NCBI GenBank assembly: GCA_934317205.1
Contig: CAKREL010000031.1
Location: forward strand, 1-22,590
Reading direction: 5' to 3'
Length of the DNA stretch: 22,590 bases
Origin: an uncultured Eubacterium sp.
GTDB lineage: Bacteria; Bacillota; Clostridia; Lachnospirales; Lachnospiraceae
Shown here piece by piece: positions 1 to 7,460 of the stretch. Made by a program: the position numbers and the translations under genes. Position 1 is the stretch's first letter. Each line of letters begins with the position of its first letter. The notes below the pieces were generated by a model. That model was given only the letters and a program-made list of their open reading frames with translations, made no database searches and had not been told where the DNA came from.

Positions 1-591
1 CAGGCTCCAAAGAGCATTGAAAAGGATGAAAACGGCGATTGCTGTGCACTCTGGGTACAGCCTCAGATGATCGGCGCTTACCGGGGAGGCAGACCGTCAC
101 CGGTAGATTCTGCATCCAAAGATCCGTTGAGAGTTCCGTGTGATGTGGTACTGATCGCTGTAGGACAGGATATTGTCAGTGAGCCGTTCGAAGAGTTCGG
201 AATGCCGGCAGAATGGCATATTTTCAAGGCAGGACTTGATACTGCGGTTGATGGTATGCCGGGTGTATTTGTCGGCGGTGACTGTGCAACTGGTCCGTCC
301 ACTGCAATCAAAGCAATTGCAGCAGGAAAAGTAGCAGCACACAATATTGATGAATATCTTGGTTACCATCATACGTTAAACTGTGGTGTAGAAGCACCGG
401 AAGCCAGAGAGAACAACCGTGTTCCGACCGGCCGTGTCAACATTGGTGAGAGACCGGCTTATGAAAGAAAACATGATTTTGAGCATGTGGAGTGCCCGAT
501 GACTCACGAAGAGGCAATGCAGGAGTCGGGAAGATGCTTAAGATGTGATGTATTCGGATGTGGTAAGCTTCAGGATGCCATCGACAAATAA
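1..591 (+). CDS. FAD/NAD(P)-dependent oxidoreductase, GltD-like (C-terminal part, 5' truncated)
   Basis: The reading frame is open from base 1, so the gene begins upstream of the window; the first ATG inside (67) is only an internal Met. What remains is the C-terminal part of the nucleotide-disulphide oxidoreductase fold of the glutamate-synthase-small-subunit family. It has the CDVVLIAVGQ strand, then GVFVGGDCATGPSTAIKAIAAGKVAA, the second FAD-binding motif with the conserved GD and the helix that closes the flavin pocket. It ends in a Cys cluster, CLRCDVFGCG, suggesting an extra Fe-S site. It lies 40 bp before a formate dehydrogenase catalytic subunit, and such flavoproteins commonly sit in clostridial formate dehydrogenase or hydrogenase operons as electron-transfer partners. 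A role in moving electrons between NAD(P)H or ferredoxin and the formate dehydrogenase is inferred. The family is secure; the partner and substrate are not. Confidence 0.85.
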   Translation, partial: QAPKSIEKDENGDCCALWVQPQMIGAYRGGRPSPVDSASKDPLRVPCDVVLIAVGQDIVSEPFEEFGMPAEWHIFKAGLDTAVDGMPGVFVGGDCATGPSTAIKAIAAGKVAAHNIDEYLGYHHTLNCGVEAPEARENNRVPTGRVNIGERPAYERKHDFEHVECPMTHEEAMQESGRCLRCDVFGCGKLQDAIDK

Positions 592-631
592 TACGGAAAA
601 TGTTCAAGTTTATATATGGAGGTAATAACAG

Positions 632-3340
632 ATGCGTTTAACCATAGATGGAAGAAACGTGGAAGCAGCAGAAGGCATGACAATCCTTGCAGCAGCAAAA
701 TCAATTGGTATTGAAATCCCTACACTCTGCTATTTAGAGGGCATCAGTGACATCGGATCCTGTCGCCTGTGTGTAGTAGAAGTAGAAGGAACAAATGAAC
801 TTGCCACAGCCTGCAACACAAAAGTAAAAGAAGGTATGGTTGTGCAGACATCCAGCCAGAAAGTAATCGATGCGAGAAAGACAGTTTTAAAACTGCTTCT
901 TTCCAACCATAATATCGACTGCTTTAACTGCGAGAAAAACGGTGACTGCCAGCTTCAGAAATATTGTAACGAGTACGGGGTAGATACAACTCCGTTCATG
1001 GGATCTAGAAGTTTGCTGGAATGTGATGTTCCGAAGAAAGATGCACATCCGTTCCTGTCTTACGATCCTTCCAAATGTATTTATTGTCAGCGCTGCGTAC
1101 AGACTTGCAGAGTTGCGACTGGAAGAAGAGCGATCAAACTGCGCAGAACCGGCAAATTTACGATCATTGACGCACCGTTTGGTGATGACTGGGAAGAGAC
1201 ACGCTGTGAGTCCTGTGGTAACTGTGCGCAGGCATGCCCGACAGGTGCCCTGACGATCAAGAGAAGAAAAAATTATCGTGCATGGGAAGTAAAACGTGTG
1301 CGTACCACATGTCCACACTGTGCAACCGGATGTCAGTATGATCTGATCGTCAAAGATAATAAGATCGTGGACGTAGAGGGCGCTGATGGCCCGTCCAATC
1401 ACAACATGGTATGTGTCAAAGGCCGCAGCGGTTCCTTTGATTTCGTAGATCATCCGGACAGAGTACGTCATCCGTTGATCAAAAATAAAGAGACCGGTGA
1501 ATTCGAACAGGCTACCTGGGACGAGGCACTGGATTATGTAGCTGAGAAATTTACGGAGTTAAGAGATACTTACGGTGGAGACAGCCTGGCAGGATTTGCC
1601 TGTGCCCGTTCCGCAAACGAGGATATCTATATGCTCCAGAAGATGGTAAGAACAGCATTTCATACCAACAATACAGATAACTGTGCCCGTGTCTGCCATG
1701 CACCGACAGTAGCAGGACTGGCAACCACACTCGGTTCCGGAGCTATGACAAATACCATCGAGGATATCACGCAGAAATCTGATCTGATCCTTCTGGTTGG
1801 CTCCAATCCGGAGCATGCACATCCGGTACTTGGTATGCAGATCCGTCGTGCGGTACATAACGGTACAAAACTGATCGTTGTCGATCCGCGTGATATTGAT
1901 CTGACACATGCCGCCGATGTACATCTGAAACTGACACCGGGTACAAACGTAGCTTTTGCAAATGGTATGATGAATATCATCCTTTCCGAAGGTCTGGAAG
2001 ACCGCAAATTTATTGCGGAACGCAGCGAGAACTTTGAGGAAATGAAGAAAGTCATCGACAAATATCCGGCAGAGAAAGTTGCTGAGATTTGTCATGTTGA
2101 CGTGGACAAGCTGGTCGAGGCTGCCAGAATGTATGCGACAGCAAAAAATGCAGCAATCATTTACTGTCTGGGTGTTACCGAGCATCATACAGGTACAGAG
2201 GGCGTTATGTCTCTGTCCAACCTTGCTATGATCACAGGTAATTTTGGTCGTCCGGGCTGTGGTGTGAATCCGATCCGTGGTCAGAACAACGTACAGGGTG
2301 CCTGTGATATGGGCGCATCTCCGGATCAGTTCCCTGGCTATCAGAAACTGAGTGCACCGGGGGTTCTGGAGAAATTTGAAAAAGCATGGGGCACAAAGTT
2401 AAATCCGAAAGAGGGTACAAAGGCAACGGAGTGCTTCGGAAAGATGCTGACGAAGGAAATCCGTGGTCTGTTCATCTTTGGCGAGGATCCGGTCCGCACT
2501 GATCCGGATACCGCACATGTTATAAAAGCATTAAATAATCTGGATTTCCTTGTAATGGATGAGTTATTCCTGACAGAGACTGCAAAAATGGCAGATGTAG
2601 TCCTTCCGGGACGTTCCTATGCAGAAAAAGAGGGAACTTTCTCCAATACAGAGCGTCGTGTACAGCGTATCCGCAAAGCGGTAGAGATCGAAGGTGAAAC
2701 AAAAGAAGATATCTGGATTTTTACCGAGATCATGAACCGTATGGGATATCCGCAGCCGCATCTGACTTCTGCACAGGTTATGGATGAAGTAGCTTCTGTA
2801 ACACCTTCGTTTGCCGGTATCAGTCATGAACGTCTGGACAGCGAAGAAGTTGCAGGAAGAGGTCTGCAGTGGCCATGTACATCCAAAGATCATCCAGGTA
2901 CACCGATCATGCACGTCGGAAAGTTCTCCAGAGGAATGGGCTTATGTAAACCGATCGAATACATTCCGTCCAAAGAGCTTCCGGATGAGGAATATCCGAT
3001 GAAGATGATGACAGGTCGTGTATTGTATCATTATAATGCATGTGCAATGACAGACAAGACGGAAGGACTGAATCAGATTTCCGGCCATTCTTTCATTGAG
3101 ATAAATACCTGGGATGCAGAGCGTATCGGTATCAAAGACGGCGACCGAGTAAAAGTATCTTCCCGCCGCGGAAGTATCGAGACGACAGCAAACGTATCCG
3201 GAAAGACAAATCAGGGCGAGTGTTGGATGCCGTTCCATTTCCTGGATGGCGGTGCAAACTGGCTGACATCTGATGCACTGGATTCTATTTCCAGTACACC
3301 GGAATATAAAGTTTGTGCAGTTAAAGTGGAGAGAATGTAG
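632..3340 (+). CDS. fdhF: Formate dehydrogenase catalytic subunit, Cys-type, with N-terminal Fe-S modules
   Basis: This 902-residue cytoplasmic enzyme interconverts formate and CO2 at a bis-molybdopterin guanine dinucleotide metal centre. Domains in order: a 2Fe-2S ferredoxin fold (Cys33, 44, 47, 61); a NuoG-like His-Cys cluster (HNIDCFNCEKNGDCQLQ); two 4Fe-4S motifs (CIYCQRCVQTC, CESCGNCAQACPTGA); the molybdopterin oxidoreductase 4Fe-4S domain (CPHCATGC...CVKGR, about 226-265); and the molybdopterin and dinucleotide-binding domains to the end. The active-site segment reads NCARVCHAPTVAGL. Cys355 (codon TGC at 1694) stands where E. coli FdhF has selenocysteine, so no recoding is needed. There is no twin-arginine signal. 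The start is supported by GGAGG at 618-622, 9 bases before the ATG. The Fe-S-rich N-terminus is typical of NAD- or ferredoxin-linked soluble formate dehydrogenases. It is probably co-transcribed with the upstream flavoprotein and downstream fdhD. Tungsten versus molybdenum cannot be told. Confidence 0.93.
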   Translation: MRLTIDGRNVEAAEGMTILAAAKSIGIEIPTLCYLEGISDIGSCRLCVVEVEGTNELATACNTKVKEGMVVQTSSQKVIDARKTVLKLLLSNHNIDCFNCEKNGDCQLQKYCNEYGVDTTPFMGSRSLLECDVPKKDAHPFLSYDPSKCIYCQRCVQTCRVATGRRAIKLRRTGKFTIIDAPFGDDWEETRCESCGNCAQACPTGALTIKRRKNYRAWEVKRVRTTCPHCATGCQYDLIVKDNKIVDVEGADGPSNHNMVCVKGRSGSFDFVDHPDRVRHPLIKNKETGEFEQATWDEALDYVAEKFTELRDTYGGDSLAGFACARSANEDIYMLQKMVRTAFHTNNTDNCARVCHAPTVAGLATTLGSGAMTNTIEDITQKSDLILLVGSNPEHAHPVLGMQIRRAVHNGTKLIVVDPRDIDLTHAADVHLKLTPGTNVAFANGMMNIILSEGLEDRKFIAERSENFEEMKKVIDKYPAEKVAEICHVDVDKLVEAARMYATAKNAAIIYCLGVTEHHTGTEGVMSLSNLAMITGNFGRPGCGVNPIRGQNNVQGACDMGASPDQFPGYQKLSAPGVLEKFEKAWGTKLNPKEGTKATECFGKMLTKEIRGLFIFGEDPVRTDPDTAHVIKALNNLDFLVMDELFLTETAKMADVVLPGRSYAEKEGTFSNTERRVQRIRKAVEIEGETKEDIWIFTEIMNRMGYPQPHLTSAQVMDEVASVTPSFAGISHERLDSEEVAGRGLQWPCTSKDHPGTPIMHVGKFSRGMGLCKPIEYIPSKELPDEEYPMKMMTGRVLYHYNACAMTDKTEGLNQISGHSFIEINTWDAERIGIKDGDRVKVSSRRGSIETTANVSGKTNQGECWMPFHFLDGGANWLTSDALDSISSTPEYKVCAVKVERM

Positions 3341-3389
3341 CAGATATTTTTCGCTCTTTAGCGATGTGACTGTGCAGAAAGAAATCTGC
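3340..3389 (+). other. Foldable spacer between fdhF and fdhD
   Basis: The 89-base gap between the two genes contains nested complementarity. GCAGAT (3340-3345) can pair with ATCTGC (3384-3389) and would enclose a small hairpin, CGCT (3352-3355) with AGCG (3360-3363). Alternatively GCAGA (3374-3378) pairs with TCTGC (3385-3389), which competes with the outer stem. There is no T-run after it, so it is not a normal intrinsic terminator. It could be an mRNA processing or stability element tuning the fdhF:fdhD ratio, or chance. I match it to no known RNA family. Confidence 0.3.
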
Positions 3390-3429
3390 GGATGGTGGAA
3401 ATATCAAGTAATAGATAAGGAAGAATCTT

Positions 3430-4221
3430 ATGGCAGAACATATCAGTGATGAATATTTTGTAACCCGCGATGTGGTCACTTATAATGGAAGTAAACTGTT
3501 ATCAGGGAAAAAAGATCTGGTAGTGGAGGAAAGTTATCAGTTATTTGTAAATGGCAGGGGAGCAGGTGAGATTACCTGTTCCCCATGGGACAAAAAGGAA
3601 GCATTTCTCGGTTATCTCTACCTGCGTGGTTATATTTCCAGTGCAGGAGATGTCCGGGCCATTGATGTGGATGAGGAACATGGAATGGTAAATGTTACAA
3701 TCCGTGACTATTTGACGGATGTTACCGGCCAGGAAAACCTTTTACTGGAAGATGAGATACTGCTGAATGAACAGGGAATTGTTCCGAAAAGGGATGATGT
3801 AAGGCTTTCTGTCAGTGAAGTGCTTACTTATTCCAGAGAATTAGAGGAACGTTCTGCGCTGTTTCATCGAACCGGTGGCGTACATTGTGCGGCATTTGCT
3901 CGTAATGGAGTATTTCTGTCTTTCAAAGAAGATATCAGCCGGCATGTAGCAGTAGACAAGGTGGTTGGTGACTGTCTGCTTCGGAAAATTCTAATGAAGG
4001 ATGGAATTTTAATCTTTTCCGGGCGTGTTCCGGTGGAAATTCTTCAAAAAGTAGGAGCCATGGGATGTTCTGTTTTGATCGCAAAGTCAGCACCAACGAA
4101 TTATTCCTGCCGGCTGGCGCAGCAGCTTGGGATCACACTGATCGGTTTTGCAAGAGATAAAACCTTTAATGTCTATTCTCATCCAGAGCGGATTTATGAG
4201 TACAGTTCACTCAGCAGATGA
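3430..4221 (+). CDS. fdhD: FdhD-family formate dehydrogenase accessory protein lacking the CxxC motif
   Basis: FdhD proteins pass sulfur from a cysteine desulfurase to the molybdopterin cofactor of formate dehydrogenase. The 263-residue product has the family landmarks: VNGRGAGEITCSPWD (40-54, usual form NG..v.t..CTP.D), TGGVHCAAF (148-156), EDISRHVAVDKVVGD (167-181), the SGRVPVEILQK segment, SAPT (220-223) and the GITLIGFARD...NVYSHPERI end. Length is normal. What is missing is the flexible CGxCG loop that should lie about 25-50 residues before TGGVH. Residues 100-147 contain no Cys, and the whole protein has only isolated Cys (50, 153, 182, 213, 227). In E. coli FdhD the CxxC pair is needed for sulfur transfer, so this protein either uses another Cys or works differently. 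AAGGAAG at 3417-3423 serves as ribosome binding site. It follows fdhF by 89 bp, probably in the same operon. Confidence 0.87.
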   Translation: MAEHISDEYFVTRDVVTYNGSKLLSGKKDLVVEESYQLFVNGRGAGEITCSPWDKKEAFLGYLYLRGYISSAGDVRAIDVDEEHGMVNVTIRDYLTDVTGQENLLLEDEILLNEQGIVPKRDDVRLSVSEVLTYSRELEERSALFHRTGGVHCAAFARNGVFLSFKEDISRHVAVDKVVGDCLLRKILMKDGILIFSGRVPVEILQKVGAMGCSVLIAKSAPTNYSCRLAQQLGITLIGFARDKTFNVYSHPERIYEYSSLSR

Positions 4222-4259
4222 ACTGCAACAATCTATGCGATAGAATTAAAATCTGTCTG

Positions 4260-4288
4260 TTGACATTCAAAAAACTATGTGTTATATT
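4260..4288 (+). promoter_or_regulatory. Promoter for the dnaJ-like gene
   Basis: TTGACA (4260-4265) is followed after exactly 17 bases by TATATT (4283-4288). This gives a perfect -35 and a near-consensus -10 for the housekeeping sigma factor. It begins 39 bp after the fdhD stop codon and makes the dnaJ-like gene a separate unit, with a transcript start expected near 4295. I see no CIRCE-type inverted repeat (HrcA operator) next to it. Confidence 0.75.
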
Positions 4289-4310
4289 ACAGGTGTAACA
4301 AAGAAAAAGA

Positions 4311-4333
4311 ATCCCCGGGAATTTCCCGGGGAT
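4311..4333 (+). other. GC-rich hairpin in the dnaJ-like leader
   Basis: An 11-base perfect inverted repeat with a one-base centre (arm ATCCCCGGGAA) lies between the predicted transcript start and the gene. The following bases, TTATACT, are a poor U-tract. It may act as a 5' stabilising hairpin of the dnaJ-like mRNA, as a weak terminator for read-through from fdhD, or as a protein-binding palindrome. Sequence alone does not choose between these. Confidence 0.6.
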
Positions 4334-4364
4334 TTATACTATAAAGATTTGGATGGTGATTTGT

Positions 4365-5306
4365 ATGGCAGCAAAACAGGATTATTATGAATTACTTGGC
4401 GTTGCAAAAAATGCAGACGCCACGGCGATAAAGAAAGCATATCGAAAACTTGCAAAGAAATATCATCCGGATACGAATGCCGGAGATCCGACAGCAGAGC
4501 AGAAGTTTAAAGATGTGACAGAAGCATATTCCATCTTGAGTGATCCGGAAAAAAGAAAACTTTATGATCAGTTTGGTCATGCAGCGTTCGACGGAAGTAT
4601 GCCGGAGGGCGGTGCTTATACGTATAGTGGAGCCGGTGGCGGTCAGAATGGTGCTTATCAGGAGTTCCATTTCAACGGAGAAGATATGGGAGATATTTTC
4701 GGAGATATCTTTGGAGATATGTTCCATGGAAAATCAGCCGGTGGTGGAAGAAGTTACAGTTTCCACAGAAATCAGTTTCAGCAGAAAGGCAGCGACATTC
4801 ATGCAGATGTGACAGTAAGTTTTGATGATGCAGCTTTTGGTTGTGAGAAAATGATTCATCTGCAGGATGGAAACGGTCAGGTACAGTCCCTGAAAGTAAA
4901 TATCCCGGCTGGTATTGATACTGGAAAAAGCATACGTCTGAAAGGCAAAGGAAATCCGGGATTCAATGGAGGAGAAGCCGGTGATCTGCTTTTGAAAGTA
5001 ACGGTCGGTGACAGAGCCGGATTTGAACGGAAAGGTATGGATGTGTATACAAATATTACAATTCCATTTACCACAGCAGTGCTCGGTGGTGAGGCCATTG
5101 TGCCAACGCTGACCGGAAACGTGGTCTGCAAGATCCGTCCGGGTACACAGTCCGGAAGTAAGATCCGTCTGAGAGGCAAAGGCATTGTATCCATGAAGAA
5201 TAAGAATATCCATGGAGATGAGTATGCGGTTGTACAGATTCAGGTACCAAAGAATCTGAATGAGACGGCGAAAGAAAAACTGAGAGAGTTTGCAAAAGCC
5301 TGCTAA
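4365..5306 (+). CDS. DnaJ/CbpA-like co-chaperone (no zinc finger)
   Basis: This is a J-domain protein that would stimulate the ATPase of DnaK and deliver unfolded substrates. The J-domain spans about residues 5-70, with the HPD tripeptide at 34-36 ([10 protein letters not shown]) and the terminal helix [14 protein letters not shown] Gly/Phe-rich linker follows (about 75-145, with repeated [12 protein letters not shown]). Then come the two C-terminal beta-barrel substrate-binding domains, with [19 protein letters not shown] and [17 protein letters not shown] as signature segments. The CxxCxGxG zinc-finger repeats of true DnaJ are absent, so this is the class II (CbpA-like) type. An ATG at 4353 would add four residues, but 4365 gives the usual [12 protein letters not shown] start with a GGTGAT ribosome site at 4355-4360. 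It stands alone between its own promoter and a terminator-like hairpin. No dnaK or grpE is nearby. Confidence 0.92.
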   Translation: MAAKQDYYELLGVAKNADATAIKKAYRKLAKKYHPDTNAGDPTAEQKFKDVTEAYSILSDPEKRKLYDQFGHAAFDGSMPEGGAYTYSGAGGGQNGAYQEFHFNGEDMGDIFGDIFGDMFHGKSAGGGRSYSFHRNQFQQKGSDIHADVTVSFDDAAFGCEKMIHLQDGNGQVQSLKVNIPAGIDTGKSIRLKGKGNPGFNGGEAGDLLLKVTVGDRAGFERKGMDVYTNITIPFTTAVLGGEAIVPTLTGNVVCKIRPGTQSGSKIRLRGKGIVSMKNKNIHGDEYAVVQIQVPKNLNETAKEKLREFAKAC

Positions 5307-5310
5307 GCAG

Positions 5311-5352
5311 AATCACGTACAAAGTCACAAAGTCTCACGTGCGTTCGACTTG
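5311..5352 (+). repeat. Short repeat, copy 1
   Basis: It begins AATCACG (5311-5317) and ends with a 23-base core, 5330-5352, that is repeated with two substitutions at 5677-5699. Between the two parts this copy holds about eight extra bases, a partial duplication of its own AAAGTCAC unit. The core is self-complementary (AAGTC with GACTT). Confidence 0.6.
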
Positions 5353-5357
5353 TTTTT
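5330..5357 (+). terminator. Probable intrinsic terminator of the dnaJ-like gene
   Basis: AAGTC (5330-5334) pairs with GACTT (5347-5351), and the inner ACG/CGT (5337-5339, 5342-5344) can extend the fold. Five T residues (5353-5357) follow almost directly. It begins 24 bases after the dnaJ-like stop codon. The stem is modest, so termination may be partial. The same sequence belongs to a repeat that recurs at 5666-5699 without the T-run. Confidence 0.5.
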
Positions 5358-5361
5358 GTTC

Positions 5362-5390
5362 TGGACATGATGAATTATGAATGATATAAT
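5362..5390 (+). promoter_or_regulatory. Promoter driving the riboswitch-controlled operon
   Basis: TGGACA (5362-5367) and TATAAT (5385-5390) are separated by 17 bases: one mismatch in the -35 and a perfect -10. Transcription would start near 5397, placing the riboswitch aptamer about 58 bases into the leader. It is the only strong promoter I found before the long sensor-kinase array. Confidence 0.78.
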
Positions 5391-5454
5391 TAAGAAAATA
5401 TATTATTCATAATTTATATGCGAGAGTGTGTGATGACATACTTTCTTTTCAGTT

Positions 5455-5554
5455 GGCATATTTAGTGGCAAACCGGTTGAAAAACCGGGACGCAAAGCCA
5501 GAAGGAGCTAAAGTCGGATTGAAATCTGATCATGCTAGCCGGTTGCATCATGCC
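5455..5554 (+). promoter_or_regulatory. Cyclic-di-GMP class I riboswitch (GEMM-I)
   Basis: Closing stem P1 is GGCAT (5455-5459) with ATGCC (5550-5554). The conserved GGCAAACC (5467-5474) leads into a six-base stem, CCGGTT/AACCGG, capped by a GAAA tetraloop (5479-5482), the tetraloop that docks in this family. It is followed by the invariant GGGACGCAAAGCC (5487-5499). The second arm opens GCTAAAG (5507-5513) and closes ATGCTAGC (5532-5539), with an inner stem around CGGAT/ATCTG. These are the diagnostic parts of the GEMM-I aptamer, which binds c-di-GMP. An intrinsic terminator starts 40 bases later, so control is by transcription attenuation. I could not draw a convincing antiterminator, so whether c-di-GMP turns the operon on or off is open. 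Confidence 0.95.
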
Positions 5555-5594
5555 TGGATAATAATAAAAGGTAAGTGTTAAGTGGGTATTATGG

Positions 5595-5633
5595 AAAAAG
5601 TTCCTGTAAATTTTATTTACATGGAACTTTTTT
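5595..5633 (+). terminator. Intrinsic terminator (expression platform of the riboswitch)
   Basis: The arm AAAAAGTTCC (5595-5604) pairs with GGAACTTTTT (5623-5632). Inside it TGTAAAT (5605-5611) pairs with ATTTACA (5615-5621) around a TTT loop, with one bulged T (5622). The 3' arm runs into six T residues (5628-5633). With 17 pairs it is the strongest terminator in the window. It sits between the c-di-GMP aptamer and the first gene of the array, as expected for a ligand-controlled attenuator. Confidence 0.85.
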
Positions 5634-5665
5634 GCTTTATAGCACACTTTTTGGAGGTTTATTAG

Positions 5666-5699
5666 AATCACGCACCAAGTCTCACGCGCGTTTGACTTG
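5666..5699 (+). repeat. Short repeat, copy 2
   Basis: AATCACG (5666-5672) followed after four bases by the 23-base core (5677-5699) matches the copy at 5311-5352 with two core substitutions. CAAGTC (5676-5681) and GACTTG (5694-5699) form the stem of a hairpin. No T-run follows, so it is not a terminator here. It ends 7 bases before the GGAG ribosome site of the next gene. Confidence 0.6.
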
Positions 5700-5717
5700 A
5701 AATAAAGGAGTAAAGTT

Positions 5718-7460
5718 ATGAAATTAAGAAAAATATTGGGAATATCTGTTATAGCTGTATTATTGTGTCTTACAGGCTGTACTGATAAAAAGGTGTCAGG
5801 TGAACATGAAGCAGTCACTATTCTGGCACCTTTTTTGGATTGTGACCGTCTGGCTGAATTGGTACATGAAAAGTATCCGGAAGTAAATCTGGAGATTCTT
5901 TCTTATTCGGGTGCAAATACAACCCAATATTTACAGAACATGTTAGCTGCAGATGATCTGCCGGATATTTGTACACAGACAGTTTATGATCCAAACATCA
6001 GTGACCTGAGTGATAAGATGATCGATCTTTCGGGTTATGATTTTACGGATAATTATGTAGAATCCAGACTGCAGGATGTCTCAGATGATGGAGCCATTTA
6101 CATGCTTCCGTCAGCCTACAGCTGTATAGGCATTACATATAACAAGACTTTATTAGAAGAACATGGCTGGGAGCTTCCAAAATCCTTTGCTGATCTGGAA
6201 AATCTGGCAGAGGAAGCAAAAGCGGAAGGTGTACAGCTGTGTCTGGCACAGGTTGAATTTCCGGGCTATGGTTTTCAATATATGTGCAATATTTCGGATA
6301 CAGGATTTCTGGGAACCTTTCAGGGTAAGCAGTGGCAAAAGGATTATCTGACAGGAAAGGCCAATGTGAGTAATACACAGGGCATGATGGATTGCATGGA
6401 CTATATTCAGAAGTGGAAGGATCTGGGGATGTTTACTACGAACAAAAAGAATCTCCAGAGCGATGACGAGACCAGAAATGAATTTATGGAAGGCAATACG
6501 TTATTCCTGGTGGGAAACAAAAATGGTATCGGAGAAACAGATGATACAAAAGATCAGTTTGGTTTAATGCCATATATTTCTGAAGATGGAAGCCAGAATG
6601 TATATATTTTGAATGTGGCACGTTATCATGGATTGAGCAAAAAATTAGAGGAGAATCAACAAAAGCTGGAAGATGCATTAAAAGTTATGGAGGTTCTTTC
6701 TTCCGTGGAAGGAACAACTGCGCTATATGAAGAATCAAAATTAAAGTCGAACCTTTTACCGTTTAAGGACTGGAGTGCAGACGATACGTATTATGGAGAT
6801 ATTGCAGATGAGATCAATGCCGGAAATACGGCACCGCTTATTTATGCGGGGTGGGAAAATACATTGGTAAATACAGGATACCGCATGCTGGAATATCTGC
6901 AGGATCAGGCAGTGATTGAAGATGTTGTAAATCAATTGGATGCGGATCAGGATGCTGTAGTAAATAATAAACCGGAAGTTATTACAACTTCGACCGAAGT
7001 CATCTCGCAGGAAAGTTGTGCAAAATTGATCGGAAAAAGCTTTATGGAAGCAACAAAAAGTGATGCAGCACTGATTTCCCTGGGAAAATGGATTCAGGGG
7101 AATGGGAAAAATCAGAATTCAGCGGGGGTAAATGGAAAACTTTATGCACAGGATATTACGGAAAGTGATCTTTGCACCATTCTTCCGACAAGCTGGTATG
7201 GCACGATACAAACGGTGGAATTGACAGGAAAAGAAATCAGAAAATTATACGAAGAGGGTTATGATGCAGCAGGTACGGGTAATACCTATCCATATGTGCT
7301 GGTGAAGGAAGAAGAACTTAAAGATAGTAAAATTTATCAGGTTGCCATTTGTGGAGCTGATGAAAAGCTTATGCGAAACGACAGTGGTATTGTGGGAATG
7401 GATGCAGCAAAAGAATTCTTTTCAAAATTTAAAACCTTAAGTGAGGCAGATGTGAAATGA
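5718..7460 (+). CDS. Solute-binding lipoprotein fused to a 5'-nucleotidase C-terminal-like domain
   Basis: This 580-residue protein is predicted to be anchored outside the membrane. It has a signal peptide with lipobox LTGC (Cys at 21). Residues about 30-400 look like a family-1 (sugar-type) ABC solute-binding protein: VTILAPF..., PDICTQTVYDP, a YNKTLLEEHGWELPKSFADLE segment and a late VMEVLSSVEG helix. Residues about 425-560 resemble the C-terminal, nucleotide-recognising domain of 5'-nucleotidases: SDAALISLGKWIQ, then LYAQDITESDLCTILPTSW, then TVELTGKEIRKLYEEGYD. The catalytic metallophosphatase domain is absent, so binding rather than hydrolysis is inferred. GGAG at 5707-5710 is 7 bases from the ATG. 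The stop overlaps the next gene's ATG (ATGA), and there are no transporter permease genes, so it most likely presents ligand to the following histidine kinase. The ligand is unknown. Confidence 0.82.
   Translation: MKLRKILGISVIAVLLCLTGCTDKKVSGEHEAVTILAPFLDCDRLAELVHEKYPEVNLEILSYSGANTTQYLQNMLAADDLPDICTQTVYDPNISDLSDKMIDLSGYDFTDNYVESRLQDVSDDGAIYMLPSAYSCIGITYNKTLLEEHGWELPKSFADLENLAEEAKAEGVQLCLAQVEFPGYGFQYMCNISDTGFLGTFQGKQWQKDYLTGKANVSNTQGMMDCMDYIQKWKDLGMFTTNKKNLQSDDETRNEFMEGNTLFLVGNKNGIGETDDTKDQFGLMPYISEDGSQNVYILNVARYHGLSKKLEENQQKLEDALKVMEVLSSVEGTTALYEESKLKSNLLPFKDWSADDTYYGDIADEINAGNTAPLIYAGWENTLVNTGYRMLEYLQDQAVIEDVVNQLDADQDAVVNNKPEVITTSTEVISQESCAKLIGKSFMEATKSDAALISLGKWIQGNGKNQNSAGVNGKLYAQDITESDLCTILPTSWYGTIQTVELTGKEIRKLYEEGYDAAGTGNTYPYVLVKEEELKDSKIYQVAICGADEKLMRNDSGIVGMDAAKEFFSKFKTLSEADVK

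Noticed and set aside
1694..1696. Possible selenocysteine codon in fdhF
   Set aside because: The active-site codon is TGC, not TGA, and the frame is open throughout, so no SECIS element is needed.
1559..2188. 209-codon open frame on the - strand within fdhF
   Set aside because: Cys/His-rich shadow of a strongly conserved molybdopterin domain; no independent start signal or homology.
3340..3389. Terminator between fdhF and fdhD
   Set aside because: The stems compete with one another and no T-run follows; fdhD also lacks its own promoter in the gap.
5718..7460. Active 5'-nucleotidase
   Set aside because: Only the C-terminal recognition domain is seen; the metallophosphatase domain with its D-x-H and GNH(D/E) metal motifs is absent.
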